Source: Lachnospiraceae bacterium
Lineage (GTDB): Bacteria > Bacillota > Clostridia > Lachnospirales > Lachnospiraceae
Reading direction: 5' to 3'
Assembly (NCBI GenBank): GCA_011959105.1
Contig: BLLU01000031.1
Location: 1-64,000, forward strand
Length of the DNA stretch: 64,000 nucleotides
The notes beneath the pieces were generated by a model. The model was given only the letters and a program-made list of their open reading frames with translations. It searched no databases and was not told where the DNA came from. Shown here piece after piece: positions 28,270-37,525 of the stretch (within the stretch, counting starts at the first letter, position 1; each line of letters opens with the position of its first letter). The translations under genes and the position numbers were made by a program.

Positions 28270-28864
28270 ATATGATAGGCGTATCTGTTTGCTCACAAAG
28301 GAAAGAGGAAAGATTGCGGCGTTTGTGAAGGGTTCCCGCAAGCCGGGAAACCGCTTAAGCAGCGCCGCCAATCCTTTTTCCTTTGGTGCGTTTAAGCTGT
28401 ACGAGGGAAAGACCTCCTACAATGTGGCGGACGTGGAGATTCAGAATTATTTTGAACCCCTTCGAAGGGATTATATAGGCGCTTACTACGGTATGTATTT
28501 CGCGGAACTGGCGGACTATTATACCCGGGAGAACAACGATGAGAGGCAGATGCTGAAACTTCTCTATCAGTCCCTGCGGGCCCTGTGCGCCCCTTCCATC
28601 CCCAATGAACTGGTGCGCTGTATTTATGAAATCAAGAGTATCGCCGTCAATGGGGAGTTTCCCGGCATACGGCAGGACAGAGAACTGGAAGCGTCTACGG
28701 TTTACGCCTTAGAGTATATTGTTTCCAGCAGTGTGGAGAAACTTTACACTTTCACGGTGACGCCCCAGGTACTGGCACAGCTACAGGAGGAGGCCCGGTG
28801 GTACTGCGGAAAAATCCTCTCCCATGAGTTCAAAAGCCTGGAGATTCTGCAAAGTCTCTGTTGA
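28214..28864 (+). CDS. recO: DNA repair protein RecO
   Basis: A 216-residue RecO, which with RecR loads RecA onto SSB-coated DNA. The N-terminal OB-fold begins [40 protein letters not shown]. The helical C-terminal part follows, but this protein ends earlier than the usual 240-250 residues, and the C-terminal zinc-binding cysteines of many RecO proteins are not seen. I chose ATG 28214 (AGGAG 9 nt upstream) over the longer frame from 28115. It converges on the DHHW gene only 10 bp away, with no obvious terminator between them. Confidence 0.93.
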   Translation: [216 protein letters not shown]

Positions 28865-28874
28865 GAGACAGAAC

Positions 28875-30008
28875 TTAATAGATTCCCCGAATACCGGTGT
28901 CACCGTCCAGGGTATTCAGATTATACAACAGCAGCAGATCCGTTATTGCTTCGTGGTCGGACAGGAAAGAGGAAGGACCGTCCCTGTAATACCGGGTATC
29001 AAATACATAAATTTTTCTGTAATGATGGACGAGAAAAGGCACCATAGAATTGGCATAGCTGTCTTTGATCAGCATAAGCTCATCCTGTGAGGTGGCCGCC
29101 GTGTTCTCAATCTCGATCAGAGGATGGATATTGTTGAGAAAAAGGGAATATTTATCCTTCTCCTTCACATAGTCAAAATTGTATAAACTGTCTGTCACCT
29201 CCCCTGTGTCCACATAGGTGACGGTGAGTATATCATCCGGATTGGTATAGACGATGATGCTGTCTTTTTTGTGACTGTAATCGTTGATCTTTGAATACAG
29301 AGTGCCCGCAAAGTCTTCGGTGACGGTTTGGGCCGTCAGGGATTGAAGCGGTACGGGAACAAGCCCTTTTGCGTCGCAGTAGGCCAGATATCCCTGGTAA
29401 GCGCCATAGGTGGTCCAGTGGTGGTCCGTGCGATAGAATAACTGTCCTTCGGACCCAGCCTCCAGAAGACGTTCTGTACAGTCTATGGCAGGGATTTCAG
29501 TGGCATCATAGAGGGCATAAGCCGTTTCCAACTGATCGGATAAGGGGGCGTATGCAGGGAGTTTATCATTGTAAATGGTGACTGCGGTGGGAACCAGCAT
29601 CAGGTTTACCCGGACTTTAGTCCGATCGATTTTGTCATAAAACCGAACAAGCGTATCTGTGATGCGTTCTGTGTTTTGCGGTCTGTCATAGGGCTCTATG
29701 AGATAATCGTCCCTGCCCACATAGATCTGATTTATGCATTTTCTGCCCCCGGCGATCTCCACACCGGTTTTTAAGCCCACAAAGAAATCCCTCTGGGGAA
29801 AGTGATCGGCAAGCCAGTCGTTGAGTGAGTCCGTATATTCCCCGTTCAGTACCGTCTCCAGGGACAGTGCGGGAAGTTTTGTGAGATATCTGTTTTCATT
29901 TTCCGAAAAATTTTTCTTTGGACTGAGAAGAAAAAACACTGCCAGGGATAGTATGCCCATGCAGAGCAGACATACCACAGTCCTTCTGATTATGCGATTC
30001 GTTATCAT
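28875..30008 (-). CDS. DHHW family protein (AlgX/AlgJ-like SGNH), O-acylation operon
   Basis: A 377-residue membrane-anchored extracellular protein. An N-terminal signal anchor lies at about residues 9-28, followed by an AlgX/AlgJ-like SGNH domain with the defining YRTDHHWTTYGA motif (DHHW) and KDSYANSMVPFL, which resembles the catalytic Ser-containing block of this family. Such proteins partner an MBOAT membrane acyltransferase and move acetyl groups onto exopolysaccharide or cell-wall glycan. It is the last gene of the minus-strand set SGNH, DUF4358, MBOAT, DHHW. Its upstream partner MBOAT is broken by the phage-like insertion, so the lysogen probably lacks this activity unless the element excises. 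Confidence 0.9.
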   Translation of the reverse strand: MITNRIIRRTVVCLLCMGILSLAVFFLLSPKKNFSENENRYLTKLPALSLETVLNGEYTDSLNDWLADHFPQRDFFVGLKTGVEIAGGRKCINQIYVGRDDYLIEPYDRPQNTERITDTLVRFYDKIDRTKVRVNLMLVPTAVTIYNDKLPAYAPLSDQLETAYALYDATEIPAIDCTERLLEAGSEGQLFYRTDHHWTTYGAYQGYLAYCDAKGLVPVPLQSLTAQTVTEDFAGTLYSKINDYSHKKDSIIVYTNPDDILTVTYVDTGEVTDSLYNFDYVKEKDKYSLFLNNIHPLIEIENTAATSQDELMLIKDSYANSMVPFLVHHYRKIYVFDTRYYRDGPSSFLSDHEAITDLLLLYNLNTLDGDTGIRGIY

Positions 30009-30054
30009 AGAGTAACCTGCCTTTTATCATAAAATATGGCGGCATATTTGGCCT

Positions 30055-31017
30055 TTAAAACCGAAAGTACAAAAACGGATTATAGGTGTCGCTGACCATG
30101 TATGCCGTTGACAGTATAAACAGCAAAAGAACAACAATTCCGATAAACGCGGACAAAACAAAGCCTTTTTTCCCGCTGAGAGCCGATGTTTTCCGGCAGA
30201 TCCATGGATATATGGGGCAGGCCAGAACACAGGCAAAGAGGAGCACTATGCCATAATTGCCCAGATACCAGAGAAAACGCGTATCCATCAGGGCCTTTGC
30301 CTTAAAAGAGAAGAGCAGGCCGATATAGCCGCCCAGTTCTCTCATGTCGGTTATGGCAAAGATCACAAATCCGAACACGACGATCAGAAATGTGCAGGCA
30401 TGTTGAAAGATCCGGGGCAGTTTTCCCAGGGCTTTTCCCCATACATATTTCTCAAGCATAAGCAGAAAGCCGTAGTAAATACCCCATAAAACAAAATTCC
30501 ATGAAGCCCCGTGCCACAATCCTGTGAGAAACCACACCACGGCAATGTTTAGCAGATGCCGGGGAATTCCTTTTCGGTTTCCGCCCAGCGGAATGTACAC
30601 ATAGTCGCGAAACCATGTGGAGAGCGAGATATGCCACCGACGCCAGAAATCCGTCACGGAGACGGCGGTCAGGGGATAACGGAAATTCTCGCCGTAGCTG
30701 AATCCCAGCATTTTTCCCATTCCTATGGCCATATCGCTGTAAGCGCTGAAGTCAAAATAGAGCTGCAGGGTAAAGCAGAGCGCGCCCAGCCATGCTGTGG
30801 CAACGCTGGTATCTGCCGCGCCCAGGATATGTATTTCTTCCCATAAGGCTCCGGCCTGATTGGCGATCAGCACTTTTTTGAACAGCCCTGTCATGAAGCG
30901 CAAAAGTCCCTGTTCAAAGGCCTCGAAAGTGATTTTACGGCTGTGAAGCTGCTGCTGTATGTCGGAAAAACGCACAATGGGCCCTGCCACCAACTGGGGA
31001 AACATGGATACATAGGT
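30055..31017 (-). pseudogene. MBOAT O-acyltransferase, C-terminal fragment (interrupted)
   Basis: Downstream part of a membrane-bound O-acyltransferase cut by the 10.35-kb element. It starts in the codons for T-Y-V-S-M-F within the left 18-bp repeat and continues PQLVAGPIVRFSDIQ, then WRRWHISLSTWFRDYVYIPLGGNRKG and LTGLWHGASWNF with the presumed active-site histidine, followed by several membrane helices. Joining it to 41386-41838 gives one uninterrupted frame with the sequence ITYLTYVSMFPQLVAGP. Phage DNA supplies an in-frame TTG at 31071, but no ribosome binding site supports it. Confidence 0.93.
31000..31017. repeat. Left 18-bp direct repeat flanking the element
   Basis: AAACATGGATACATAGGT, identical to 41368-41385. 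It encodes part of T-Y-V-S-M-F in MBOAT. It is either a long target-site duplication or an att core. Confidence 0.93.
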
Positions 31018-31043
31018 TGTAAATTGCAAGTAAAAACTTAACT

Positions 31044-32132
31044 CTATGCAAAAATTAGTAAATCTGCACAAGAAAACGGGGTTAAATCTACAGCCTTGAC
31101 CACTGTTTTCTTGTGCATTTTTACTATACCTTTTGCATAAAGCCTTTTGAACTCGTTTGCAGATAAACCACCAAACATCTTCCGGGGATAGTCATTCATC
31201 CATGATTCAATCATTTTTATTTCTTCGGGACTGTATAGCCCTATATCGTCCCCTTTTGGAATCCAGCGGCGAATAAGTTTATTCTGGTTTTCATTTGTTC
31301 CACGCTCTGCAGATGAATAAGGGTGGCAATAATATAGCGTAGTGCGTTTCCCCTTATTCAGGCAGGACTTCTCTATGGCATTTGAGTCTGCGAACTCCAT
31401 ACCGTTGTCACAGGTTATTGTCCTGAATTGATCCCGGAAGGTGGGTGCTCCCAGTTTCCGTTCCAAGCGGTTTAAGCCTTTAATCACACTTCCACATGTC
31501 CGATCTGGAATCTGAATCACAATTTCATTCCGGCTCATGCGTTCAGAAAGAACCAAAAGACAAGACAGATCATCCTTACTACTGTAGACGGTATCCATTT
31601 CCCAATGGCCGTATGTGTTACGCTGTAGTATTTCTTTTGGGCGCTCCTCTATGGACTTATGGTTAGATATATATTTCCTTTTCCCGATCTTTTTCTTCTG
31701 TTTCTTTTTCCGCACACAATAAGGCAGCTTATTTTCATCCACACCTGGAAGATAGCCGGCATGGACATAGTTATAAATTGTTTTAGTACAGACAGCGGCA
31801 GTGCGCAGTTTTAAAATTGCCGCCTCTGGACTGTATCGGCAATTCAAAATAAGGCTTGTGATCTCCTGAAGCAAAGGAGCATCCGGCAGATATTTCTTTT
31901 TTGCTCCACAATGTTTTTTACGTTCATCGTGCATCCGTTGGCCAGCATCCGCTAAGTATACATATTGTTCTTTTAGCCCTCTTCCCAGCTGTTTTACTGT
32001 GCCTTTTTTAATTTCTGCATAAATAGCAACTTTTGAAAATCCCAGTTGTTTAGATATTTCTTTTACAGGCATTTTGGCTTTAAGAGCAAATTCAAGTTTG
32101 TGTCGATCCCGTTCTGTAAATCTCTTTCCCAT
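31044..32132 (-). CDS. IS30-family DDE transposase
   Basis: A 362-residue transposase. The N-terminal helix-turn-helix is KEISKQLGFSKVAIYAEIKKG (about 24-44). The rve-type DDE core has D180 in GHWEMDTVY, D242 in TITCDNGMEF and E281 in GTNENQNKLIRRWIPKG. These are the IS30-type spacing and flanking residues. ATG 32132 is preceded by AAGGAGG at 8 nt; the longer open frame to 32525 is not credible. The stop codon is only 26 bp from the element end, as in an IS, but no matching inverted repeat lies just upstream of the gene. The whole 10.35-kb element is therefore the likely transposing unit. Confidence 0.93.
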   Translation of the reverse strand: MGKRFTERDRHKLEFALKAKMPVKEISKQLGFSKVAIYAEIKKGTVKQLGRGLKEQYVYLADAGQRMHDERKKHCGAKKKYLPDAPLLQEITSLILNCRYSPEAAILKLRTAAVCTKTIYNYVHAGYLPGVDENKLPYCVRKKKQKKKIGKRKYISNHKSIEERPKEILQRNTYGHWEMDTVYSSKDDLSCLLVLSERMSRNEIVIQIPDRTCGSVIKGLNRLERKLGAPTFRDQFRTITCDNGMEFADSNAIEKSCLNKGKRTTLYYCHPYSSAERGTNENQNKLIRRWIPKGDDIGLYSPEEIKMIESWMNDYPRKMFGGLSANEFKRLYAKGIVKMHKKTVVKAVDLTPFSCADLLIFA

Positions 32133-33130
32133 TTCTGATACCTCCTTACAGGCAGAGGGTATCAGACCATAAATATATTTATCAAGGGTATATGAACAGG
32201 CCGCTGGCCTGCCCTTGACAAATATATTCATAGTCCGATCCCCTTTAGCTTGCAGGAAGCCAAACTTTATTCCTGGAACTATGTAATACATTATCTCTTC
32301 AACGAACAGGCATATATCACAAGAAATTGTTCCACCAATTTCTATTTTCGACCCCCTGCCCCGTTCGACGGGGAGAATATGAACGCTGCCTTTAAGCCCG
32401 CGCCTGGTCGCCTGCTGTACTGGCTGACTCTGCGCGCTACCGCTTGCTGGCTTCCGAGGATTAGTATTCCATCGGTTCACATGTTCTGTTTGTAAGAAGA
32501 GCAGCTTGCGGCAAGTTCCAGGCACTCTGGTTTCACTTCGCTCATATTTATATTATTTGCTTTAAGGGAGCAAATAATATAAATATTCCCTCACCCCCTA
32601 AAGGGGGCACGAGCAAGTAAGCGCATCTGATATTTTTACTCTTCCAAAAAGATTTCACTACATGTATTTTCCACATACAAACAGCTTGCAGGAGATACAG
32701 ATTCTTATTTTACATTTCCGGCAGGGCACGTTTTTTGTCTAGCGGCACTGTTTTTTCCTCCTCCCTCTCTGTGTGTCTCCTGTATGTCTATCGGCGTGTT
32801 ATGCTTTTCATCAGCATATCATCCGATACCATAAAATCAAGGGCCGCAAAAACTTTTTTATAAACACTTCGTATAAAAAACTTTTTGACTAAAATCAGAA
32901 ATTTTTTATGAACACTTTGTATAAAAATTTTCTGATTTTACCCTTGATTTTCTGGCATCTCCTGATAAGCAGATTCCAAGCAAACCACGACGACAGACAT
33001 ACGGGATCCACCCATAGAGAAAGGAGGAAAAAAACAGCACCACCAGACAAAAAACTCAATTACAAAGCACCCACTCAGAGCAGAAACCAGGATCATTTTT
33101 AGGGGCCGCCGGGCCAGAGAGGAGAACAGG
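32133..33130. other. Hairpin-rich non-coding region of the prophage
   Basis: One kilobase with no supportable gene but several strong dyads. 32172-32228: 17-nt arms with one mismatch, plus an inner CAGGCC/GGCCTG. 32359-32373: CCCCGT/ACGGGG with a 3-nt loop. 32544-32586: perfect 17-nt arms around a 9-nt loop. 32833-32951: outer arms AAAATCAAGGG/CCCTTGATTTT enclosing two copies of a TTTTTTAT...ACACTT.GTATAAAAA hairpin unit. Filamentous phages concentrate packaging signals and strand-synthesis origins in such hairpin clusters; the assignment here is inference. TTGACT (32885-32890), 16-bp spacer, TATGAA could drive the plus-strand genes. Confidence 0.7.
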
Positions 33131-33340
33131 ATGACAGAAAAAGCAAAGATGGAGATTTTAAAAGCAATAATAAACGGGGATCTGGGCAAAGCCAGAGAAA
33201 TTGAGGAAAGCATCAGTGTCAGGATGAACGAATCCATCCCGGCGTGGAAAAGAAGAACTAAGTACTACTATGACGAGAACGGGGATGAATATTGGTTTGA
33301 TCAGGACGGCAAGCGTCACTATACGAGACTGGAGGGCTGA
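33131..33340 (+). CDS. Small phage protein, unknown (69 aa)
   Basis: First of three plus-strand small genes in the prophage. ATG 33131 follows GAGAGGAGAACAGG. The product is charged and soluble: a helical first half (KAIINGDLGKAREIEESISVRM) and a strand-rich tail YYYDENGDEYWFDQDGKRHY. No family recognised. Divergent from the replication genes and next to the tandem repeats, so a regulatory or host-takeover role is possible but unproven. Confidence 0.7.
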   Translation: MTEKAKMEILKAIINGDLGKAREIEESISVRMNESIPAWKRRTKYYYDENGDEYWFDQDGKRHYTRLEG

Positions 33341-33343
33341 CAG

Positions 33344-33523
33344 ATGAGCGGATGCAAAACAATAGCGGAGTACGCTGTCAAGAAGTGGATGGAGAACAAC
33401 GGGTTTATAATGTCTGAATTTGCTGTCAGCATGGACGGAAACACGGCCCAAATAACGGACAAGAGGGGAGATTGCTTAATAGTACAATACAACCCTAAAT
33501 CACGGAAAGTAGAGGAGGAATAA
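33344..33523 (+). CDS. Small phage protein, unknown (59 aa)
   Basis: A 59-residue frame starting 3 bp after the previous stop, with GGAGG at 33331-33335 eight nt upstream. It begins MSGCKTIAEYAVKKWMENNG and contains SMDGNTAQITDKRGDCLIVQY, a short helix followed by a beta hairpin. Too short for confident family assignment. Its 3' end carries AGAGGAGGAA, the ribosome binding site of the next gene, so the three genes form a tight operon. Confidence 0.65.
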   Translation: MSGCKTIAEYAVKKWMENNGFIMSEFAVSMDGNTAQITDKRGDCLIVQYNPKSRKVEEE

Positions 33524-33527
33524 AACC

Positions 33528-33743
33528 ATGGAAGAGAACAGGACATACATTATTGATCACAATTATGGAGAAGTGCAGATCACAGGGCTTAGAAACGCCC
33601 TAAACATGTACGGGGTATTGTGGCAGCACTACCACCAGACAAGTGACCGAACAAACTATCATGAAGATTGGATCAAGTCAGACCTGAAAAAGAACGGCTA
33701 TCATAATGACCGTTGCGGTTATCTTGCTATTATACAAAATTAA
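33528..33743 (+). CDS. Small phage protein, unknown (71 aa)
   Basis: Third gene of the plus-strand mini-operon; ATG 33528 follows AGAGGAGGAATAAAACC. It begins MEENRTYIIDHNYGEVQITG and is rich in Tyr, Asn and His, soluble, with no recognised domain. A hairpin terminator follows immediately. Together the three genes look like an accessory or lysogeny-control cassette, judging only from their orientation opposite to the rest of the phage. Confidence 0.68.
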   Translation: MEENRTYIIDHNYGEVQITGLRNALNMYGVLWQHYHQTSDRTNYHEDWIKSDLKKNGYHNDRCGYLAIIQN

Positions 33744-33747
33744 TAAC

Positions 33748-33792
33748 AGCCCCAGCTACACAAAACTTAACTTGTGGCAGTTGGGGCTATTT
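33748..33792 (+). terminator. Terminator-like hairpin after the plus-strand mini-operon
   Basis: AGCCCCA...CACAA pairs with TTGTGGCAGTTGGGGCT (33748-33787), followed by ATTTG. The T-run is weak, but the position suits a terminator. Confidence 0.55.
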
Positions 33793-33802
33793 GCTGTCCC
33801 AT

Positions 33803-33987
33803 CCGGCTAATCCAGGCTTGGCTTAGGCCAGCTATGGGTTACTGGCCGATGTGTCCGGCTGATCCAGGCTTGACTTAGACCAGCTATAGGTTATTGGCTG
33901 ATCTATCCGGCTAATCCAGGCTTGACTTAGGCCAGCTATGGGTTACTGGCTAATGTGTCCGGCTGATCCAGGCTTGGATTAAGACGG
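33803..33987. repeat. 52-bp tandem repeat, three copies plus a partial fourth
   Basis: Units start with CCGGCT at 33803, 33855, 33907 and 33959, exactly 52 bp apart. Each contains ATCCAGGCTTG and a dyad such as GGCCAG (33826-33831)/CTGGCC (33842-33847) around CTATGGGTTA. The HTH gene ends inside the third unit, so its last residues are repeat-encoded. It could be a binding array for the HTH protein or Rep, or a packaging/strand-synthesis signal. Confidence 0.88.
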
Positions 33988-34865
33988 CACTGAAAAGAAT
34001 CCCAATCACATTGCAACCGAAATACATAGCGACCATTTCCAGAATAAAGCACCTCCAGCATAGTGTTGAAAGCTGGTGGATCAAAAAGAAAATCAACCAT
34101 ACGTCCCTCAAAGTCATAAATAACTATTTCTGCATTACCGACTGATTTACGGCTTTTTACATATGCGGCACGAGCAGCGCCATGGAGGCCAGCACAATAC
34201 TCATATGAAAACTCTTTACTTCTATCTTTTTTCCCCTTTTGTGGCGGCATCGCCACTAATTTTTCAGTGCTGCCTGTGGCTTCAGACATACTTTTAAATT
34301 CATCTTTTAACTCCGCTGCTGTAGCACCCTCAGAAATGCGTTGTGCAATATTTTTCATATCTACAGCATGCATAGAATGCGTCAAAGCCTTTTTTAACTC
34401 CCTAAGTTGTTTAACTGTCATATCTGGTTTGCAGACCATACGCTCATCTGGCGACATGTTGCACATTTCTGCTAACTGGGAATAAGAATAATCTTTCCAT
34501 CTGTCTCCCAGGACAAACTTCGAAGGTACAAAACATAAAGTGCCATCAAATGAACGTTCAACAGGAGCGGCAAAATTCTCATACACCCGTATATAGCGAT
34601 AAACATTAGATTTATCCATCCCCAGATTAACGGCGGCAAAGTCCTCCAATGTTTGATATCCGAAGTCCTCATAATATCTCATTCGTTTCATTTCCGCAAG
34701 ATGAAATCCCAGACGAATAAAACTTTTACGTATATCATCCATATCCTCCAGGATATATTTAAATGATCCTTTGGCCTCCTCACGTTCCGGGCGAATTAAA
34801 CGATGATCCCCATACTTAATCACCAGTTGTTTTTCGTGTGTATATGTATCTACTTTATTCTGCAT
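33936..34865 (-). CDS. Putative DNA-binding HTH protein of the prophage
   Basis: A 309-residue soluble protein starting 3 bp after the rep stop. Its GGAGG ribosome binding site lies inside the end of rep, so it is co-transcribed with rep. Residues about 45-100 (SFIRLGFHLAEMKRMRYYEDFGYQTLEDFAAVNLGMDKSNVYRYI) look like a helix-turn-helix domain of the kind seen in phage and plasmid regulators. The middle part has basic and low-complexity stretches (MPPQKGKKDRSKEF). The C-terminal residues are translated from the third 52-bp repeat unit. It may regulate or assist replication and may bind those repeats. No named family is claimed. Confidence 0.75.
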   Translation of the reverse strand: MQNKVDTYTHEKQLVIKYGDHRLIRPEREEAKGSFKYILEDMDDIRKSFIRLGFHLAEMKRMRYYEDFGYQTLEDFAAVNLGMDKSNVYRYIRVYENFAAPVERSFDGTLCFVPSKFVLGDRWKDYSYSQLAEMCNMSPDERMVCKPDMTVKQLRELKKALTHSMHAVDMKNIAQRISEGATAAELKDEFKSMSEATGSTEKLVAMPPQKGKKDRSKEFSYEYCAGLHGAARAAYVKSRKSVGNAEIVIYDFEGRMVDFLFDPPAFNTMLEVLYSGNGRYVFRLQCDWDSFQCRLNPSLDQPDTLASNP

Positions 34866-34868
34866 GTG

Positions 34869-36014
34869 TCAACCTCCATCATTAAACATATCTTCGATCT
34901 GCTGCATATCTTCGGCAGACAGCTTTATAAATCCATCTTCATCCACATCCATTCTCAGAGATTGCTGCCGTGGCCGGAAGTTCTGCTTAAAATACTCGTT
35001 TGTTTCTTTTATATTAGTCTCCTGGCGGTGATGCAGGTAATCCTCTACTGACGCATAATCTATAACCTTTCCACTACTATCAAAATATCTGACTTTGTGT
35101 ATACGTCTCAAAAATCCTCTCCAGGTGTCAGGATCATCCCGCTGATAACTTTGGTACTGCTGCTCCAGAGGCACATTACTCAGTATGTATACTTTTGTAA
35201 AGCAGGCTATCTTTTGCCGATACCGGGAACGGAGCGTAGTAGGATATCCAGTGATCCAGTTAAGCATGATAGGAAGCAGGAACATGGCGGAATGAAAATC
35301 ATCAAAAACAACCACATCCTGGCCCCGATAGGTATCCCAGGGAAAACGGGGATCATAAATCCTGTAAACATCTGACAGGCGTGGATACAAGGCATATACA
35401 CCAGATGTTTTTCCAGTTCCAGGAGCGCCGAACCAATATTCTACAACAACATCACGCTGCATATCTTTGAATTTTTCTTCCTTAAGCATCTCCCGGACAG
35501 CATCAATGCGATCCAGTTTTTCCATATAGTGAGGATTCTCTTCAAGAATTTCATAGTTAGACAACCCTTCCTTAATCATTTCATAAAGTTCATTCAGATC
35601 ATTCCGCTTCCCTTGTTCCTCCTGGGGACAATCTCCAAATTCCTCAAAAGTTTCCGGCAGATTGGTCAGTTCTTTTTCAGTTCCAACCCATTTCCCCTCT
35701 TTGCGAATATAATCCCGGTTTTCCTGGGCCGTACCAAAGCCGGGGTCAATATGAGCCGAAGGGAAAAGTTTTTTCACATGCGTAAACCGCATAGCAGAAT
35801 TTTTACGCATGATAAAAAAATGAGTATGATAACAACTTGTTTCACCGCCGATTTCATCACACATGCACCAATAATCCAACCCTTCGATCAGCTGGAGAGT
35901 GTCTTTGATCACATCATGCGTAAATCCATGATCCACAGGATTATTAACAGTTAGAAGCCATTTTCGGGATCTTTGAGGCATTTTCCTTTTCTTTTTCGCA
36001 ACGTTTTCAGACAT
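34869..36014 (-). CDS. rep: CRESS-type rolling-circle replication initiator (HUH endonuclease + SF3 helicase)
   Basis: A 381-residue Rep with the full motif set of circular Rep-encoding ssDNA virus initiators. Motif I is LLTVNNP (20-26), motif II H63-T-H65, and motif III Y102-I-R-K105 with the nicking tyrosine. The SF3 helicase has Walker A GAPGTGKT (196-203), Walker B VVVFDD (234-239) and motif C LSN (278-280). Such Reps replicate geminiviruses, circoviruses and some bacterial plasmids; classical filamentous phages use a different pII-type initiator. ATG 36014 follows AGGAAAAGGTGC; the frame is open to 36098, but that stretch holds iterons. The matching origin stem-loop lies 114 bp upstream. 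It is followed by the HTH gene. Confidence 0.93.
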   Translation of the reverse strand: MSENVAKKKRKMPQRSRKWLLTVNNPVDHGFTHDVIKDTLQLIEGLDYWCMCDEIGGETSCYHTHFFIMRKNSAMRFTHVKKLFPSAHIDPGFGTAQENRDYIRKEGKWVGTEKELTNLPETFEEFGDCPQEEQGKRNDLNELYEMIKEGLSNYEILEENPHYMEKLDRIDAVREMLKEEKFKDMQRDVVVEYWFGAPGTGKTSGVYALYPRLSDVYRIYDPRFPWDTYRGQDVVVFDDFHSAMFLLPIMLNWITGYPTTLRSRYRQKIACFTKVYILSNVPLEQQYQSYQRDDPDTWRGFLRRIHKVRYFDSSGKVIDYASVEDYLHHRQETNIKETNEYFKQNFRPRQQSLRMDVDEDGFIKLSAEDMQQIEDMFNDGG

Positions 36015-36029
36015 AAAGCACCTTTTCCT

Positions 36030-37202
<1,173 letters not shown>

Positions 37203-37215
<13 letters not shown>

Positions 37216-37367
37216 ACAAAAAGACACCCCCCAACGATCAAAAGAAAACAAAATACGATAAAGGCAAAGGCCAGATAAACAGGACTATCCCTAAAAATAA
37301 AGCAAAAGAAAATGGTCCAAAAAACCCAAAAACAGAAAATAAGTGGATACAGCAAATTTATGATCAT
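37203..37367 (-). CDS. Small two-helix membrane protein (54 aa)
   Basis: A 54-residue, almost entirely hydrophobic frame (MIINLLYPLIFCFWVFWTIF, then two probable membrane helices split by F-R-D-S-P). ATG 37367 follows GGGAGGTAGG, which overlaps the stop of the preceding 45-residue gene. Its 3' end overlaps the Zot start by 13 bases, so it is translated as part of the assembly operon. Size and position suit a minor coat or assembly-pore component. Too short for the usual gene-length cut-off. Confidence 0.7.
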
Positions 37368-37370
37368 AAC

Positions 37371-37508
37371 CTACCTCCCAACATTAAGCACGTTATCAGC
37401 AATGGAACCGATACAGGCCAGGATTTCTACAAAGGCCATGTAGCCGATCAGGACGGCCGGAGTGAATACCTCCGCTCCGCCAGTGATAAATTCAACCAAT
37501 CCCTGCAT
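37371..37508 (-). CDS. Small single-helix membrane protein (45 aa), possible minor coat
   Basis: MQGLVEFITGGAEVFTPAVL continues into one membrane helix and ends IGSIADNVLNVGR. A perfect AAGGAGG lies 8 nt before ATG 37508. Length and the single central helix resemble filamentous phage minor coat proteins (pVII/pIX class) or even a coat variant. Its neighbours on both sides are also small membrane proteins. It was missed by a 60-residue cut-off but is as well supported by its ribosome binding site as any gene here. Confidence 0.72.
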   Translation of the reverse strand: MQGLVEFITGGAEVFTPAVLIGYMAFVEILACIGSIADNVLNVGR

Positions 37509-37525
37509 TATGTTTTCCTCCTTCC

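Noticed and set aside
31000..31017. XerCD dif-type integration site, as used by many inoviruses
   Set aside because: The 18-bp repeat lacks the two 11-bp arms of a dif site and lies inside a protein-coding gene.
30055..31071. Hybrid start (TTG 31071) for the MBOAT C-terminal fragment provided by phage DNA
   Set aside because: No ribosome binding site, and the resulting protein lacks the N-terminal helices; better described as an interrupted gene.
32133..32525. N-terminal extension of the IS30 transposase frame
   Set aside because: The sequence before the ATG at 32132 has no IS30 similarity, contains a large hairpin, and the canonical AAGGAGG sits right before the internal ATG.
31044..32600. 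Stand-alone IS30 insertion sequence next to a separate prophage
   Set aside because: No inverted repeat matching the left end was found upstream of the transposase gene, and the only direct repeats flank the whole 10.35-kb element.
33803..33987. CRISPR array
   Set aside because: The 52-bp units are contiguous with no unique spacers, and no cas genes are present.
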